Positions 8,283 to 17,088 of a DNA stretch of 56,681 bases are shown piece after piece. The first letter of the stretch is position 1; each line of letters begins with the position of its first letter. This DNA comes from Richelia sp. SL_2_1 (lineage in GTDB: Bacteria > Cyanobacteriota > Cyanobacteriia > Cyanobacteriales > Nostocaceae): positions 1 through 56,681 of the forward strand of contig JAAUSO010000025.1 in the NCBI GenBank assembly GCA_012033205.1, read 5' to 3'. The notes beneath the pieces were generated by a model that made no database searches, was not told the origin of the DNA, and saw nothing but the letters and a program-made list of their open reading frames with translations. Both the position numbers and the translations under genes were made by a program.

Positions 8283-8563
8283 ATTTATTTATTTATTTAT
8301 TTATGCTTAAAGCCGTTCAAGTTAATCGCTATTAAAAAACTCAAATTTTTGATAACTAAGTAGTCAAGTCTTCATTATTTATATAATTACCACTCAGTTA
8401 TAAAACTATTCCCAATTCCCAATTCCCTCTTCCCTATCTAAATTTAAAATTTCTTGAAAATAAATTTAATAATCAACAAAAATTAGTAATAATTCCTTTT
8501 GCTGCTTGCTACATTGATAGTGGAATACATTTTGCCCGCTTCAGGTGGGGGAGCAATGTTGGG

Positions 8564-9214
8564 ATGAATACTTCAACTTTTGCCAAAGATAGCGACAATT
8601 CCTTTGATTTTTTGAATTTGGATTTAATTTCACCCTCTCCCACACAAGATGAGGATTTACTCGCTCGGTTATCCTTTATTCCTGGGCTAAAAGAAATTTT
8701 GATGTTGCGTCAGGTTCACGCTTTAGAACACGCTACGGTATGGATTTTAAGCGAATCCTATTCAGCATTAACTCCCCAAGTCAGCCGTGAAAATATTGGT
8801 ATCGATAATCAGCTTCACACTGGCTTATCTACAGAATCGGGATTTTTTCTTTATGGTGAAGTCAACATCAGCAATTTGCGACGGGCTGTAAATATTGCTC
8901 TCCAAAGACTCACCACTGGAGAATGGGATTTAGCCGTACATCCTCGCTGCGGTACAAATGCATCAGTCGCAATGTTATTAACAGCAGGATTAGCTATGGG
9001 AATGCATTTATTATTACCACGAGGACCAATTGAACAATTAATTGGTTTGGGTTTAGCCACAACAACCGCAACTGAACTAACTCCCGATGTCGGTGCTTTT
9101 TTTCAACGTTATATTACCACTGCAATTCCTTTTAACCTCGGAATTGAAAATATTACCCAGCAATATGATGCAATGGGACGTAAAGCTTATTTTGTCAAAG
9201 TTAAGTGGAAATAG
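8564..9214 (+). CDS. DUF6391-like membrane protein
   Basis: 216-residue protein resembling the cyanobacterial DUF6391 family, of unknown function. The conserved-looking block is GLKEILMLRQVHALEHATVW (about residues 42-61), with a HALEHA motif that might bind metal or cofactor, then AVHPRCGTNASVA (about 125-137). After this come one or two hydrophobic helices (MLLTAGLAMGMHLLLP and a Gly/Leu/Ala-rich stretch). The N-terminal 35 residues are polar and probably disordered. ATG at 8564 follows a G-rich region. The gene is monocistronic by spacing: tandem repeats follow immediately after the stop. Confidence 0.65.
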   Translation: MNTSTFAKDSDNSFDFLNLDLISPSPTQDEDLLARLSFIPGLKEILMLRQVHALEHATVWILSESYSALTPQVSRENIGIDNQLHTGLSTESGFFLYGEVNISNLRRAVNIALQRLTTGEWDLAVHPRCGTNASVAMLLTAGLAMGMHLLLPRGPIEQLIGLGLATTTATELTPDVGAFFQRYITTAIPFNLGIENITQQYDAMGRKAYFVKVKWK

Positions 9215-9334
9215 AGGTTAGAGGTTAAAGGTTAGAGGTTAAAGGTTAGAGGTTAAAGGTTAAAGGTCAAAGGTTAAAGGTTAGAGGTTAAAGGTTAAAA
9301 TTCATAACTCATAACTCATAACTCATAACTCCTC
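9212..9334. repeat. Heptamer repeats (AGGTTAA/AGGTTAG, then ATAACTC)
   Basis: About twelve units of GGTTAAA/GGTTAGA start right at the stop codon of the preceding gene and are followed by five units of ATAACTC. Same class as the other heptamer arrays in the window. Confidence 0.9.
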
Positions 9335-9490
9335 ACTTGTCCCCTTGTCTCCTTGTCTCCTATCTCAAGTAGTATTCATGACTACAAAAAATAACCATTT
9401 TAATGATGTTTTTTAAATCGAAGGAAAGATGAAGCTAACTCTTCTGTTGGTGACACTAGGGGAGGAATTTAATTAGGAAAAAACATCATT

Positions 9491-10063
9491 ATGGCAGCGA
9501 CATTTACTGACACTCAACGTCAAGCGATCGCAATGAAGTTAGCAGACATGAAAGTGCTGCAAAACCAGATGATTGCTAGCGAACAGAAGTTAATCTCGGC
9601 TATCAGCGATGGGGAAATTACAAAGCGTCTCCAAGATATGCTCAAGGATGACCAAGAAAGTTTAGGAACTATTGAAGCGGCGATCGCTAAATTTGGTACT
9701 TCATCTGAACCTCAAGAGAAAGTAAAGAGTTTTGCTCAAACCATTGACAAAATGATGGGTGGTAGGGAATTACAACTTTATGAAAAAGCATTGCAGCATG
9801 AAGGAATGAAGCATCAGTTAGTCATGACTGGTATGCTGGTACACAAGTGCGCTCAAGCTGCTGGTGGAGATTGGCAAGAAGCAATTGACCCCATCAACAA
9901 AGTTAATTTCAAAAATCGCGCTCACCAAGAACAATTAAAAGCAATTATTTACGCTTTGGGTACTCGCGAATTAGTTGGTAAAGAACCCGATACCAGCGTT
10001 TGGGCTGCTGTTGAAGATGGAATTGCTGCTGCTAAAGGTTTGTTTAGCGGTCTTACTAGTTAG
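9491..10063 (+). CDS. Hypothetical helical-bundle protein (hemerythrin/ferritin-like appearance)
   Basis: 190-residue, almost entirely helical protein without signal peptide or membrane segments. Several His and Glu residues are spaced as in helical metal-binding bundles: YEKALQHEGMKHQLV (about 97-111), LVHKCAQA (about 117-124) and RAHQEQLKAIIYALGTREL (about 143-161). This suggests, without proof, a hemerythrin-like or ferritin-like fold. I do not recognise a named family with certainty. A strong AGGGGAGG-like Shine-Dalgarno region lies near 9460 and a second purine stretch directly before the ATG. The gene is monocistronic; palindromic repeats follow it. Confidence 0.6.
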   Translation: MAATFTDTQRQAIAMKLADMKVLQNQMIASEQKLISAISDGEITKRLQDMLKDDQESLGTIEAAIAKFGTSSEPQEKVKSFAQTIDKMMGGRELQLYEKALQHEGMKHQLVMTGMLVHKCAQAAGGDWQEAIDPINKVNFKNRAHQEQLKAIIYALGTRELVGKEPDTSVWAAVEDGIAAAKGLFSGLTS

Positions 10064-10097
10064 TGTTAGTGTATTTCAATCATGAGGATCGATTGTA

Positions 10098-10119
10098 GAG
10101 ACGTTATACATAACGTCTC
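10098..10119. repeat. GAGACGT-type palindrome (core TATACATA)
   Basis: GAGACGTTAT-AC-ATAACGTCTC, perfect 10-bp arms, preceded by TGTA. In this copy the TGTA side lies to the left, so the element is in the opposite orientation to most others. Confidence 0.9.
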
Positions 10120-10184
10120 CCAAGTCTAGGGAAAAACCAACCTACGTACCTAGCACATTTTTGATGGTTACTTCCAAATCCAGG

Positions 10185-10207
10185 GAGACGTAGCAGTGCT
10201 ACGTCTC
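10185..10207. repeat. GAGACGT-type palindrome (core TAGCAGTGCTA)
   Basis: GAGACGTAGCA-G-TGCTACGTCTC with perfect 11-bp arms, followed by TACATTATTTA. It lies 66 bp from the previous palindrome, with its TACA end on the other side, so the two face each other head to head. Confidence 0.9.
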
Positions 10208-10237
10208 TACATTATTTATTTTTTACTCAACAAATTA

Positions 10238-11986
10238 CTATGATTTCAATTGAAATTCATCAAATTTAACTACTTTATCCCCAGGTTTAGTAGTATCAAA
10301 ATAATAACTACTAATTTCTCCGTTCCCTGTATCTAAAATACTAAATACGGTAATTTCATTACTTGCAATATAAGGTATCGGTTTACCATTTTCACCAGTT
10401 AATGGTTTAATTGATGGTATTATTGGTTCTAAACCATTTGGGTCACCGACTTCAATATATTTCTCTTTCAATCCTTGGGGAATATTACGTTTTTTATCTC
10501 CTAAAAAACCACCGTAAGTATTACCAACATTTGATGATTCTAAAAAGTTTATTCCCGATTCACTACGAAAACGATTCCATAAATGGGAATGTCCGTAAAA
10601 TACTAATTGCACATTATTTTCTTCTAATAAAGGTACAACATCCCGAATTAAATAATCTTCTTCAAGAGGATATTCGTAACTAATAGCTGTTATTTTACCG
10701 TTATCATTTTTTTCAATTGTTTGTACTGGATTTGTATAAGCCGGAACAATATTATCTCCTAAAGAATGAACCGGATGATGTAACATGACTATTTTGTATT
10801 TTGCTTGTTGAAATTCCTCACTATTAAGTTCTTCAACTAACCAATTATATTGAGCGCTACCTTTATCGATTGGTTCAAAAATATGTTGTCCGTAACCCCA
10901 ATTTTCTGGATTATTAAAATCAGCTGCTCTTTCGCGATATTTACCTTTGGCATCCGGTTCTAAACTCGGAACTCGCCAAATATTTGTAGCATAAAGTGAC
11001 ACTAATCTTACATCACCAAAAGTTGTTGCATAATACTTTTCTCCCCCAGTTTTACTTTCAGGTAAACTGAAAATTTCTTCATAGGTATCACTATTAAAAG
11101 AATTAGCCGACAAAGATGATTCACCATAAAAATTTTTAGCAACAGCACGGGGAATTGTATCGTTATATTCACCACCCAAACTATCACTCTTTCCTCTTCT
11201 TCCCATCACTTCATGATTACCGAGGGCGGTAAAAATAGGAGCATTTTGAATAATTTCACCGCCAATATAAGTTGTTTTCACTCCATTAGTATCTATTTCA
11301 TAATTAGCTCTACCTTGTAAAGCCGGGAAAAATGCTGCACCACGATTATCATCAAACCATTCACTGGCTCTATCTGGTATGTTAACTAAATCCCCAGCCA
11401 TGAATACTCCATCAATATCGCCGACTGTTTCTTTTACTTTTTGTAAATTTACCGCTGTCATTGGTTTAAGCTGATGATCGGAAGTTAAGAGAATTTTTAA
11501 CGGTTTACCCGGTTGAGGTGCAGATGTCAGTTGATAAACTTTACTCATTGCATCCCCCCCATTTTCAGGTTTACTAATTACTTGATAATCGACTTTTGTA
11601 CCCGCAGTTAAACCTGTAATCTCTGCTTCATGTCTCCAAATATCGCGGTTAACTGGTTGTTGATACACTTGTTTATCTTTAGTTTGATTTCCAACTTTGG
11701 ATTGTTGATCTTCCCTAGTATGACTTAATTTAATGGTTGTAGCTTCGCTAGTTTGTTTGAGATTTTCACCATAAGCAACGGTATTTTTCTCTCCAGGAAA
11801 CTCGGTAAACCACACTACTTTGACGGAATTTTCGGTTGGTAATTGTAAAAAAGGCTCTGTTAACAGCGATGAAGCTTCAGCAACGGGTTGTGAATCGGGT
11901 AAGCAACCGTATATTAAAGTTAGGCACAAAACACATAGAAATACAGATGCTAATGGTATCGGATGGTTTCTGAAACGTTTAAACAT
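10238..11986 (-). CDS. Lipoprotein metallophosphoesterase (purple-acid-phosphatase-like)
   Basis: 582-residue calcineurin-like phosphoesterase with an N-terminal signal ending in the lipobox LIYGC (Cys 28), so it is probably anchored in the periplasm or outer face. Residues about 40-155 form a fibronectin-like purple acid phosphatase N-domain. The metal motifs follow in order: SDHQ (169-172), GD (198-199), GNHE (256-259), HH (403-404) and GHSH (465-468), giving a complete dinuclear site. The first motif reads D-H rather than D-x-H, so its metal ligands would be arranged slightly differently. Natural substrates may be phosphomonoesters or diesters; a role in phosphate scavenging is inference. 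ATG at 11986. Two palindromic repeats lie just beyond its stop. Confidence 0.88.
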   Translation of the reverse strand: MFKRFRNHPIPLASVFLCVLCLTLIYGCLPDSQPVAEASSLLTEPFLQLPTENSVKVVWFTEFPGEKNTVAYGENLKQTSEATTIKLSHTREDQQSKVGNQTKDKQVYQQPVNRDIWRHEAEITGLTAGTKVDYQVISKPENGGDAMSKVYQLTSAPQPGKPLKILLTSDHQLKPMTAVNLQKVKETVGDIDGVFMAGDLVNIPDRASEWFDDNRGAAFFPALQGRANYEIDTNGVKTTYIGGEIIQNAPIFTALGNHEVMGRRGKSDSLGGEYNDTIPRAVAKNFYGESSLSANSFNSDTYEEIFSLPESKTGGEKYYATTFGDVRLVSLYATNIWRVPSLEPDAKGKYRERAADFNNPENWGYGQHIFEPIDKGSAQYNWLVEELNSEEFQQAKYKIVMLHHPVHSLGDNIVPAYTNPVQTIEKNDNGKITAISYEYPLEEDYLIRDVVPLLEENNVQLVFYGHSHLWNRFRSESGINFLESSNVGNTYGGFLGDKKRNIPQGLKEKYIEVGDPNGLEPIIPSIKPLTGENGKPIPYIASNEITVFSILDTGNGEISSYYFDTTKPGDKVVKFDEFQLKS

Positions 11987-12474
11987 GATTAATTTCTATT
12001 TATTTATCTTTATTTCTGTAGAAACAATCAACTGATAATTGTTTCTCACAAATGTAGTCTATACGACAAAAATTATTTTGAAATTCTTATCGCAATTATT
12101 CAAAGTCGCTGCAATGTTGTTTTATGTGTAGCAAAAAATACTCAGTTTTTGCAAAAGCTAATTTCTGATATTCGTAGTTTAGTTTGATTCGTTTGAAGTT
12201 TGCGATCGCAACAACAAATCAAATCGGAGGCTTTCAGAGTCTAAATATAAATATAAATAAAATATAAATGTCTTGTTTAATACTTGTGCTTTCCATTGAT
12301 TTAACTATGATGTTTAGTATTCGGAGGGCTAAACTAGTTCGCAACTCCCAGTATTGGAGTTAATCAGAGGACAGTAGAGGGTAGAAGTTAGAGAAGATTA
12401 AAGCTGAATATTTGCTCGTTGTATCAATCTGATATTTAACCGTTGTAAAACTAAAGTATTAAGGATATAAATCT
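11987..12474. other. Divergent intergenic region
   Basis: It separates two divergent genes and so must hold both promoters. It contains one HIP1 site near 12203, an ATAAATATAAAT run near 12245-12270, and no credible coding frame or strong hairpin. Confidence 0.4.
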
Positions 12475-14322
12475 ATGAACGGAAGTATTAATAAGGTAGA
12501 GTGGGTACAGCAATTAGCTGGAACATTTGCTGATTCCGGCTTTGGTATTGCTGCTGATGAGTCAGGTAACAGTTACATCACGGGATTATTCCAACTTAAC
12601 GCCAGCTTTGGTAGCACAACCCTTAGCACCATTCTTAATGATGGTTTTGTTGCCAAGCTAGACAGGAATGGTAACGTCTTATGGGCAGAGAGTTTTAACA
12701 GTACATCTAAATCTAAATCTATTAGTTGGGGCTTCGGTATTGACAGCGATAAAGTCGGCAACACTTACACTACAGGATTTTTCTCCGGCAATGTAGAATT
12801 TGGCAATAACAGCCTTACTAGTGTGGGTGATTCTGATGTTTTCGTCACCAAGCTTGATAGTAACGGTAATGTCATCTGGGCAGAGCAGTTGGAAAATACA
12901 GCTCTAGGGGTAGACATTGGCATTGGTGTTAGCAGCGATGATTTGGGTAATGCTTATGTCATAGGAATCAAAGATGCTGATACAGAGACTGACATATTCG
13001 ATATATCTGAAGACTCATCTTCTGTTGAAGGTGAAGGATTCATATCCAAACTTGACAGTAGTGGTAACTTAGTTTGGACTCAAAATTTTGATAGTACATC
13101 ATTGAGTTCAGGCACGGATGTTGCTACTGATAAAGTAGGTAATAGTTATGTTATTGGAACCTTTTTGAGTGATGTAACTCTGGGAAATCAGACTCTCTTG
13201 AGTTCTGGAAATACAGACATTTTCCTAACTAAACTCGATATTGATGGGAATATAGAGTGGAGTCAAAACTTAGGTGGTACCTTGTCTGATACAGGTAATA
13301 GTATTAGCTTGGATTCAGCAGGTAATATTTACGTTACAGGAAGCTTTGAAGATACAGTCAGCTTCGGCGATACTACCCTTACTAGCAATGGTGAAAGCGA
13401 TGCCTTTATCGCCAAGCTTGATAATAATGGCAACATAGTCTGGGCGCAAAGTTTTGGAGGTACACTATTAGACTTTGGAAATAAGCTTAGCGTTGATGAT
13501 AAAGACAATATTTACTTCACGGGAAGCTTTGAAGATACAGTTAGCTTTGGTGACACCACCTTTACCAGCAGCAGTGAAAACGATAGCTTTATCCTCAAAC
13601 TCGATACTGACGGTAATATCTTACAAGCTGAGCAATTGGGTTACTCATTGCTAGATATAGCTGCTAGTAATGCAGGAAATATATATGGCACTGGAGCATT
13701 TGAAAATACTGTAACCTTTGGTGACACTACCCTTACTAGTCAAGGATTGATAGATGGTTTTGTTGTTAATCTTGCTTTAAATGAAACACCTGTAGCTAAT
13801 GATGAACCCAATGTCAATCCAAATCTCATCTTCCCTACAGATATCAATGGAACTACAGTTGAAGCGATTGACTTAACTGGTTTCGCTACCGATAAAGTCA
13901 CTGTCGATTACACCATCAGCAGAGAGGCTGACTTCAACAATCAAATTTACTTCTACAAAGTTGATGATATTACTGGTAGTGTTGGTGGTGTCGCAGTTGG
14001 AGAGAGCGGTTATTTACAAGCTGCTTTGAACAATCTGATTTCTCCTGTATTCTCTACTCAGGATGACAAGACAGAAAGCGGAAGCGTTGAGATTGAGGCT
14101 GGCTCTATAGTAGTTCCTCTAATTATTGCTGATGGTGATTTAACTCAAGCCCTCAACGGTACCGCAGAAGTTTACTTCTCATACTTGGGTGCTAATACTA
14201 ATAATGATAATTTCGACCACATTAAGTTGTTGGATAGCAACACTTTCGGTTTTGAAGATTTACCCAACGGTGGTGACAAAGATTTTAACGATATTGTAAT
14301 CAAGATTGACAGTATTGTTTAA
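12475..14322 (+). CDS. SBBP-repeat beta-propeller protein with C-terminal DUF4114
   Basis: 615-residue protein. Residues about 5-435 are built from roughly eight repeats of about 50 residues, each with D-x-x-G-N-x-Y-x-T-G then FG-x-T-x-L and D-x-F-(V/I)-(A/T)-K-L-D-x-x-G-N-(V/I)-x-W, the SBBP seven-bladed-propeller type. Residues about 450-615 match DUF4114, ending in the characteristic F-G-F-E-D-L-P-N-G-G-D-x-D-F-N-D-I-V. There is no N-terminal signal peptide; DUF4114 proteins of cyanobacteria are often large calcium-binding proteins exported by type I secretion with a C-terminal signal, so export by this route is inferred. Two adjacent repeats (about 285-330 and 335-380) are nearly identical, indicating a recent duplication. 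Probably a surface or matrix protein. Confidence 0.85.
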   Translation: MNGSINKVEWVQQLAGTFADSGFGIAADESGNSYITGLFQLNASFGSTTLSTILNDGFVAKLDRNGNVLWAESFNSTSKSKSISWGFGIDSDKVGNTYTTGFFSGNVEFGNNSLTSVGDSDVFVTKLDSNGNVIWAEQLENTALGVDIGIGVSSDDLGNAYVIGIKDADTETDIFDISEDSSSVEGEGFISKLDSSGNLVWTQNFDSTSLSSGTDVATDKVGNSYVIGTFLSDVTLGNQTLLSSGNTDIFLTKLDIDGNIEWSQNLGGTLSDTGNSISLDSAGNIYVTGSFEDTVSFGDTTLTSNGESDAFIAKLDNNGNIVWAQSFGGTLLDFGNKLSVDDKDNIYFTGSFEDTVSFGDTTFTSSSENDSFILKLDTDGNILQAEQLGYSLLDIAASNAGNIYGTGAFENTVTFGDTTLTSQGLIDGFVVNLALNETPVANDEPNVNPNLIFPTDINGTTVEAIDLTGFATDKVTVDYTISREADFNNQIYFYKVDDITGSVGGVAVGESGYLQAALNNLISPVFSTQDDKTESGSVEIEAGSIVVPLIIADGDLTQALNGTAEVYFSYLGANTNNDNFDHIKLLDSNTFGFEDLPNGGDKDFNDIVIKIDSIV

Positions 14323-14355
14323 TTGGCATTGCTAACTTCAACTGAAATTTTTGTA

Positions 14356-14378
14356 GAGACGTAGCACTGCTACGTCTC
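14356..14378. repeat. GAGACGT-type palindrome (core TAGCACTGCTA)
   Basis: GAGACGTAGCA-C-TGCTACGTCTC with perfect 11-bp arms, preceded by TTGTA, 33 bp after the stop of the DUF4114 gene. Same core as 10185 apart from the central base, in opposite orientation. Confidence 0.9.
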
Positions 14379-14479
14379 CATCAATATGAAATCATCACTT
14401 CACTATTCGATGATGCTATTTTTGTATTGATCGTGCGTTTGATTAATTTTGAATGGTTCGTTTTCCCAGGAAATTTCGG

Positions 14480-14501
14480 GAGACGTTATATATAACGTCT
14501 C
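14480..14501. repeat. GAGACGT-type palindrome (core TATATATA)
   Basis: GAGACGTTATATATAACGTCTC, a perfect 22-bp palindrome followed by TACAA. With the copy at 14356 it forms a head-to-head pair between convergent genes, the same arrangement as at 10098/10185. Confidence 0.9.
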
Positions 14502-14532
14502 TACAACCTATCAGAATTAATGCAATCAACTG

Positions 14533-15414
14533 CTAATTATTTCCAATTTCTAATACCATTCGCGGAATCAATAAACCTTCTTTCAATTCACCAATTCCGA
14601 GAAAAAGCCTTTGTTCATTATAAACTCTTGCTATTTCCGATACTTGCTCATCTACGCAAATTTTCTGTCCCTGACACCATCTCCGCGCTTCTGTTTCAGC
14701 TAAAATTTTTTCATTAAGATGCTCTAAAGGTGCATCGGCGGCTAGTGGTTGAAAAATTCCGGCTTCTAACTTTGCTTCTAACTCAGTAAAATTAACACTA
14801 TCTACTAAGTTAAAACCGCTACTGACGGTACGTTGTAAAGCTGCCAGAGTTCCCCCCGTTTCCAATATCATACCCAAATCACGGGCGATCGCCCTAATAT
14901 AAGTTCCTCCACCGCAAACTATATTTACATCTAATTCAGGGAATTCACTTACTCGCCAATCTAAAATATCAATACTAAATACTTCTACATTTCGTACTGG
15001 TACTTGAATTTTCTCACCTTTGCGGGCTAAATCATAAAGTCGTTTACCATCAACTTGAATCGCGCTGTAATTTGGAGGAATTTGCTCAATTTTACCTTGA
15101 AACTGCAATAAAGCGGTTTTTACGGCTGTTAAATTTAAGTCAGATGCAGACTTTTGACTAATAACTTCCCCTTGTAAATCATCAGTCGTTGTTTGTACTC
15201 CCAAGCGAATCGTAGCCTTATAAGCTTTATCAGTAGGAAGAAATTGTAACAAGCGAGTTGCTTTACCAATAGCGATAGGTAAAACACCCGTAGCAGCTGG
15301 ATCTAAAGTTCCCGCGTGTCCGATTTTTTTGATACGCAAGAGTTTGCGTGTTTTCGCTACGCAATCGTGAGAAGTCCAATCAAAGGGTTTATCGAGATTT
15401 AAGAAACCAAACAC
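14533..15414 (-). CDS. truB: tRNA pseudouridine(55) synthase TruB
   Basis: Isomerises U55 in the T-loop of tRNAs to pseudouridine. 293 residues: N-terminal GFLNLDKPFDWTSHDCV, catalytic Asp 38 in AGTLDPAATGVLP, then the second-domain motif GKATRLLQFLP and the conserved Y-x-A-x-x-x-x-G-x-x-T-x-T-D-D-x-x-G. The C-terminal part fits the shorter TruB class without a full PUA domain. The start is GTG (15412-15414): a TAA lies in frame three codons upstream, so no ATG start is available. Heptamer repeats begin five bases upstream of the start codon, where a Shine-Dalgarno would be expected, so the ribosome-binding site is poor or repeat-derived. Confidence 0.93.
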   Translation of the reverse strand: MFGFLNLDKPFDWTSHDCVAKTRKLLRIKKIGHAGTLDPAATGVLPIAIGKATRLLQFLPTDKAYKATIRLGVQTTTDDLQGEVISQKSASDLNLTAVKTALLQFQGKIEQIPPNYSAIQVDGKRLYDLARKGEKIQVPVRNVEVFSIDILDWRVSEFPELDVNIVCGGGTYIRAIARDLGMILETGGTLAALQRTVSSGFNLVDSVNFTELEAKLEAGIFQPLAADAPLEHLNEKILAETEARRWCQGQKICVDEQVSEIARVYNEQRLFLGIGELKEGLLIPRMVLEIGNN

Positions 15415-15418
15415 GGGT

Positions 15419-15463
15419 ATGAGTTAAGAGTTAGGAGTTAGGAGTTAGGAGTTAGGAGTTAAA
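15419..15463. repeat. Heptamer repeat GAGTTAG, six units
   Basis: Units of GAGTTA(A/G) directly upstream of the GTG start of truB, on the complementary strand of the larger array at 15731. They occupy the expected 5' leader of truB. Confidence 0.9.
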
Positions 15464-15730
15464 AATTCTCAACTTAGAATTTTAATAGTGTATTTATAGA
15501 CAAGATATCAGATAAAAGCCATTATCCGTAAATATTTATCAATCAATTCCCGTGGTACTGACTCCTCACTCTACCCCTGTTAAGGTGAACGATTGTACTA
15601 AGGATTTTTAAGGGTTTCAGCACTACACCTATAAAAAATAGAAGGCAAAAAATAATATTTGCATTCAATATTTAGGTTTTAGCATCGGGGGTGGAACGTA
15701 AAAACAAGGCTTTTAGCTAGTACATTGTTG
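15464..15730. other. Spacer between two heptamer arrays
   Basis: Non-coding stretch between chlP and truB, both minus-strand. No ORF; it would hold the truB promoter if truB is not cotranscribed with chlP. Confidence 0.35.
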
Positions 15731-15863
15731 GTACTCCTAACTCCTAACTCCTAACTCCTAACTCTTAACTCCTAACTCCTAACTCCTAACTCTTAACTCC
15801 TAACTCTTAACTCCTAACTCTTAACTCCTAACTCCTAACTCTTAACTCTTAACTCCTAACTCC
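15731..15863. repeat. Heptamer repeat (T)AACTCC(T), about 18 units
   Basis: The longest array in the window: about 18 units of ACTCCTA with interspersed ACTCTTA variants. It ends five bases before the stop codon of chlP. Its units are the reverse complement of those at 15419, so the two arrays face each other and could pair across about 270 nt. Confidence 0.93.
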
Positions 15864-15867
15864 TTTC

Positions 15868-17088
15868 CTAGGGTGCCAGAGCGTTACCGCGAATTAAACT
15901 ACCAATAGTTTTGGCAGTAATTTTCATTTGAGTGATGGGATTGGCTGGAACAACTGTCTTGTAGAGATAGCTGTCAAAAGTCAACCGTTGAACATCGAGA
16001 TCGCTACACATTTCTACAAATGCTTCGCGGGTAGCGTCGGAACGGTAGAATACATTTTGCAAGATATCGAGTACTTTGTAGGTAAGACCGTACTTTTTGT
16101 CCCAACGCTTCAAATAAATTTTTAAATCGCCTTCACTAGGAATAGACTGTCCGCTGTTAGAAACTTCGACAATGGTTTCAGCACACATCCGTCCGGATTT
16201 AGCCGCAAAGTAAATTCCTTCTCCAGAAGACTTGGTGACGTAACCTGCTGCATCACCTACTAATGCAATCCTTCCGACTACACGACGGGGGCGGGGATGT
16301 TCGGGGATAGGATGCGCTTCAACCTTAATGATTTTACCACCAGCGAGTTTTTTCGCAGCACGAGCGCGTATACCAGCTTGTAACTGCTTAATACTAGCTT
16401 TGTTGATCTGCATCGTACCTGTACCCACAGCTACGTGATCGTATTTGGGGAAAACCCAAGCGTAGAAATCGGTAGAGACATCATCCCCGACATACATTTC
16501 CGCCAAATCGTTGTAGTATGCCATTTTGTCTTCTGGAAGACGGATGCGCTCTTGAAACGCGATCGCGTAGTTATAATCCCCAGCATCCATTTCTTTAGCA
16601 ATGCGGGAATTTGCACCATCAGCGCCGATAATTAAATCTACTTTCAGAGTTTTAGAAATACCCTGCGCTCCACCTTCTGTATGGTCAAGGTAATGAATAG
16701 TATAAGGGTCTGTATTATTTTTGGGAAAATCTAATTTATGAACCGTAGCATTAATTAAATGAGCGCCTAATTTAGCGGCTCGATTTCGCATGAAGCCATC
16801 TAAAACTTCACGACGACACATTCCAATATATTCATCTTGCTTTACTAAATTGATATCAACCTCACGATTCGAGGGAGAAATCATTTTCATTTTCCGCACT
16901 CGGCGATCGATAATATCAGCCGGTAGATCAAACTCATCTACCATACACAGCGGTATAGCACCGCCGCAAGGCTTAGCATTATCTAACTTCCGCTCAAATA
17001 AATAGGTTTCAATCCCTGCCTTCGCTAAAGTTTCGGCAGCAGACGAACCCGCAGGACCAGAGCCAACAACAGCAACCCTAAGTGTCAA
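15868..17088 (-). CDS. chlP: Geranylgeranyl diphosphate/chlorophyll reductase ChlP
   Basis: Flavoprotein that reduces the geranylgeranyl group to phytyl for chlorophyll a and tocopherol synthesis, NADPH-dependent and thylakoid-associated. 406 residues: Rossmann FAD motif VAVVGSGPAGSSAAETLAKA at the N-terminus, acidic end of the second strand in YLFERKL, the family block KPCGGAIPLCM, and a GRIALVGDAAGYVTKSSGEG FAD motif near residue 270. Length and sequence match cyanobacterial ChlP throughout. The start is TTG at 17088, supported by the Shine-Dalgarno GGGAGAAG about four bases before it; no better ATG exists. No neighbouring gene appears cotranscribed from a close start. Confidence 0.95.
   Translation of the reverse strand: MTLRVAVVGSGPAGSSAAETLAKAGIETYLFERKLDNAKPCGGAIPLCMVDEFDLPADIIDRRVRKMKMISPSNREVDINLVKQDEYIGMCRREVLDGFMRNRAAKLGAHLINATVHKLDFPKNNTDPYTIHYLDHTEGGAQGISKTLKVDLIIGADGANSRIAKEMDAGDYNYAIAFQERIRLPEDKMAYYNDLAEMYVGDDVSTDFYAWVFPKYDHVAVGTGTMQINKASIKQLQAGIRARAAKKLAGGKIIKVEAHPIPEHPRPRRVVGRIALVGDAAGYVTKSSGEGIYFAAKSGRMCAETIVEVSNSGQSIPSEGDLKIYLKRWDKKYGLTYKVLDILQNVFYRSDATREAFVEMCSDLDVQRLTFDSYLYKTVVPANPITQMKITAKTIGSLIRGNALAP

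Larger units (their letters stand above)
8091..8563. other. Gap after the LuxR-type gene
   Basis: Besides the inverted repeat and terminator, the gap has an (ATTT)n tetranucleotide run near 8281-8304 and repeated AATTCCC near 8410-8430. No protein-coding frame is supported. The last 100 bp should hold the promoter of the next gene. Confidence 0.5.
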
